Shown: positions 5,550 through 5,721 of the stretch, piece by piece | Numbering within the stretch: the first letter of the stretch is position 1 | Layout: each line of letters starts with the position of its first letter | Origin: Alphaproteobacteria bacterium | Lineage (GTDB): Bacteria; Pseudomonadota; Alphaproteobacteria; Rhizobiales; Aestuariivirgaceae | Assembly: GCA_020441605.1 (NCBI GenBank) | Contig: JAGRLX010000149.1 | Span: 1-5,721, forward strand | Direction of reading: 5' to 3' | DNA length: 5,721 nucleotides | Notes under the pieces: generated by a model | Seen by the model: only the letters and a program-made list of their open reading frames with translations | Databases searched by the model: none | What the model was told of the DNA's origin: nothing | Made by a program: the position numbers and the translations under genes

Positions 5550-5593
5550 CTGCCATTAGCGGCAGCCTTCCCGGGCGGAGGTCAAGAAAAAAA
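5550..5593 (-). promoter_or_regulatory. Candidate promoter of the cargo unit with overlapping inverted repeat
   Basis: On the minus strand, TTGACC (5585-5580) and GCTAAT (5560-5555) are spaced by 19 bases. A run of seven T (5593-5587) lies just upstream of the -35, like an UP element. The inverted repeat CTGCC (5550-5554) with GGCAG (5561-5565) encloses the -10, so a regulator could occlude it. The predicted leader would be about 100 bases. Spacing is longer than ideal, so the assignment is tentative. Confidence 0.3.
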
Positions 5594-5721
5594 TGTGGCG
5601 ATGCCGGCAAGCGGACCCGGCAGCATATGGCGAGTGTGGTGTTCCCGGCCCCGGATCGGGGACGCAGATCAGACCTAACACATTGATATGAAACACGTTT
5701 CGCTTGCTGTGAACTAGCGAG
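5594..5721. other. Non-coding right end, no gene recognised
   Basis: No reading frame with protein-like composition, no tRNA fold and no terminator with a T-tract was found. A small hairpin, CCCCG-GAT-CGGGG (5650-5662), is present. The stretch may contain the right attachment site or host DNA, but no convincing direct repeat with bases 1-182 was seen by eye. Confidence 0.3.

Noticed and set aside
5447..5686. Plus-strand frame starting at ATG 5447, divergent from and overlapping the two-TM gene start
   Set aside because: There is no ribosome binding site, the composition is not protein-like with many R, G, P and S residues, and it overlaps the start of a better-supported gene.
1..5721. Direct repeats at the two ends as attL/attR (shared CAGATC and GACCTA words)
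   Set aside because: Only 6-base words are shared and their spacing differs between the ends, so chance is likely; a true att core was not identified.

Overview
The window looks like most or all of a small integrative element, of the phage-satellite or minimal-island type, in a GC-rich bacterium. An alphaproteobacterium (Rhodobacterales or Sphingomonadales type) seems most likely from the codon use and protein flavour, but that is inference because no host housekeeping gene is visible. No tRNA, rRNA, CRISPR array or insertion sequence was found, and neither attachment site could be fixed.

Layout, left to right. Bases 1-182 are non-coding, with short repeats (TGCCA motifs, then an exact 11-bp tandem repeat) in front of an integrase. 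183-1463 (+) encodes a complete P4-type tyrosine integrase with all six catalytic residues. A GC-rich hairpin at 1486-1519 follows it. 1464-1689 is an intergenic control region with repeats and promoter-like elements. 1690-1938 (+) encodes an 82-residue AlpA/excisionase-like helix-turn-helix protein. 2099-4420 (+) encodes a 773-residue replication protein: an N-terminal primase-polymerase domain plus a C-terminal SF3/AAA+-like helicase domain, resembling the phage NrS-1 polymerase class. A possible 53-codon ORF (4423-4584) starts 2 bases after its stop, and a rho-independent terminator (4599-4637) closes this rightward unit.

On the opposite strand lies a two-gene cargo unit of visibly lower GC. 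First comes a 146-residue protein with a coiled-coil-like region and two C-terminal membrane segments (5448-5008). Overlapping it by ATGA is a 120-residue, probably lamin-tail-like beta-sandwich protein (5011-4649). Its likely promoter lies at about 5555-5585. Bases 5449-5721 hold no convincing gene.

How it fits together (inference): integrase and the HTH protein control integration and excision, the primase-helicase replicates the excised element, and the membrane/beta-sandwich pair is accessory cargo, plausibly defence or another host-benefit function. The least explained DNA structure is a symmetric array at 4374-4493. Three C-runs inside the primase 3' end face three G-runs just downstream, all spaced by about one helical turn and bounded by a perfect 12-bp inverted repeat. 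It is a candidate origin or protein-binding site for the element's own replication protein.
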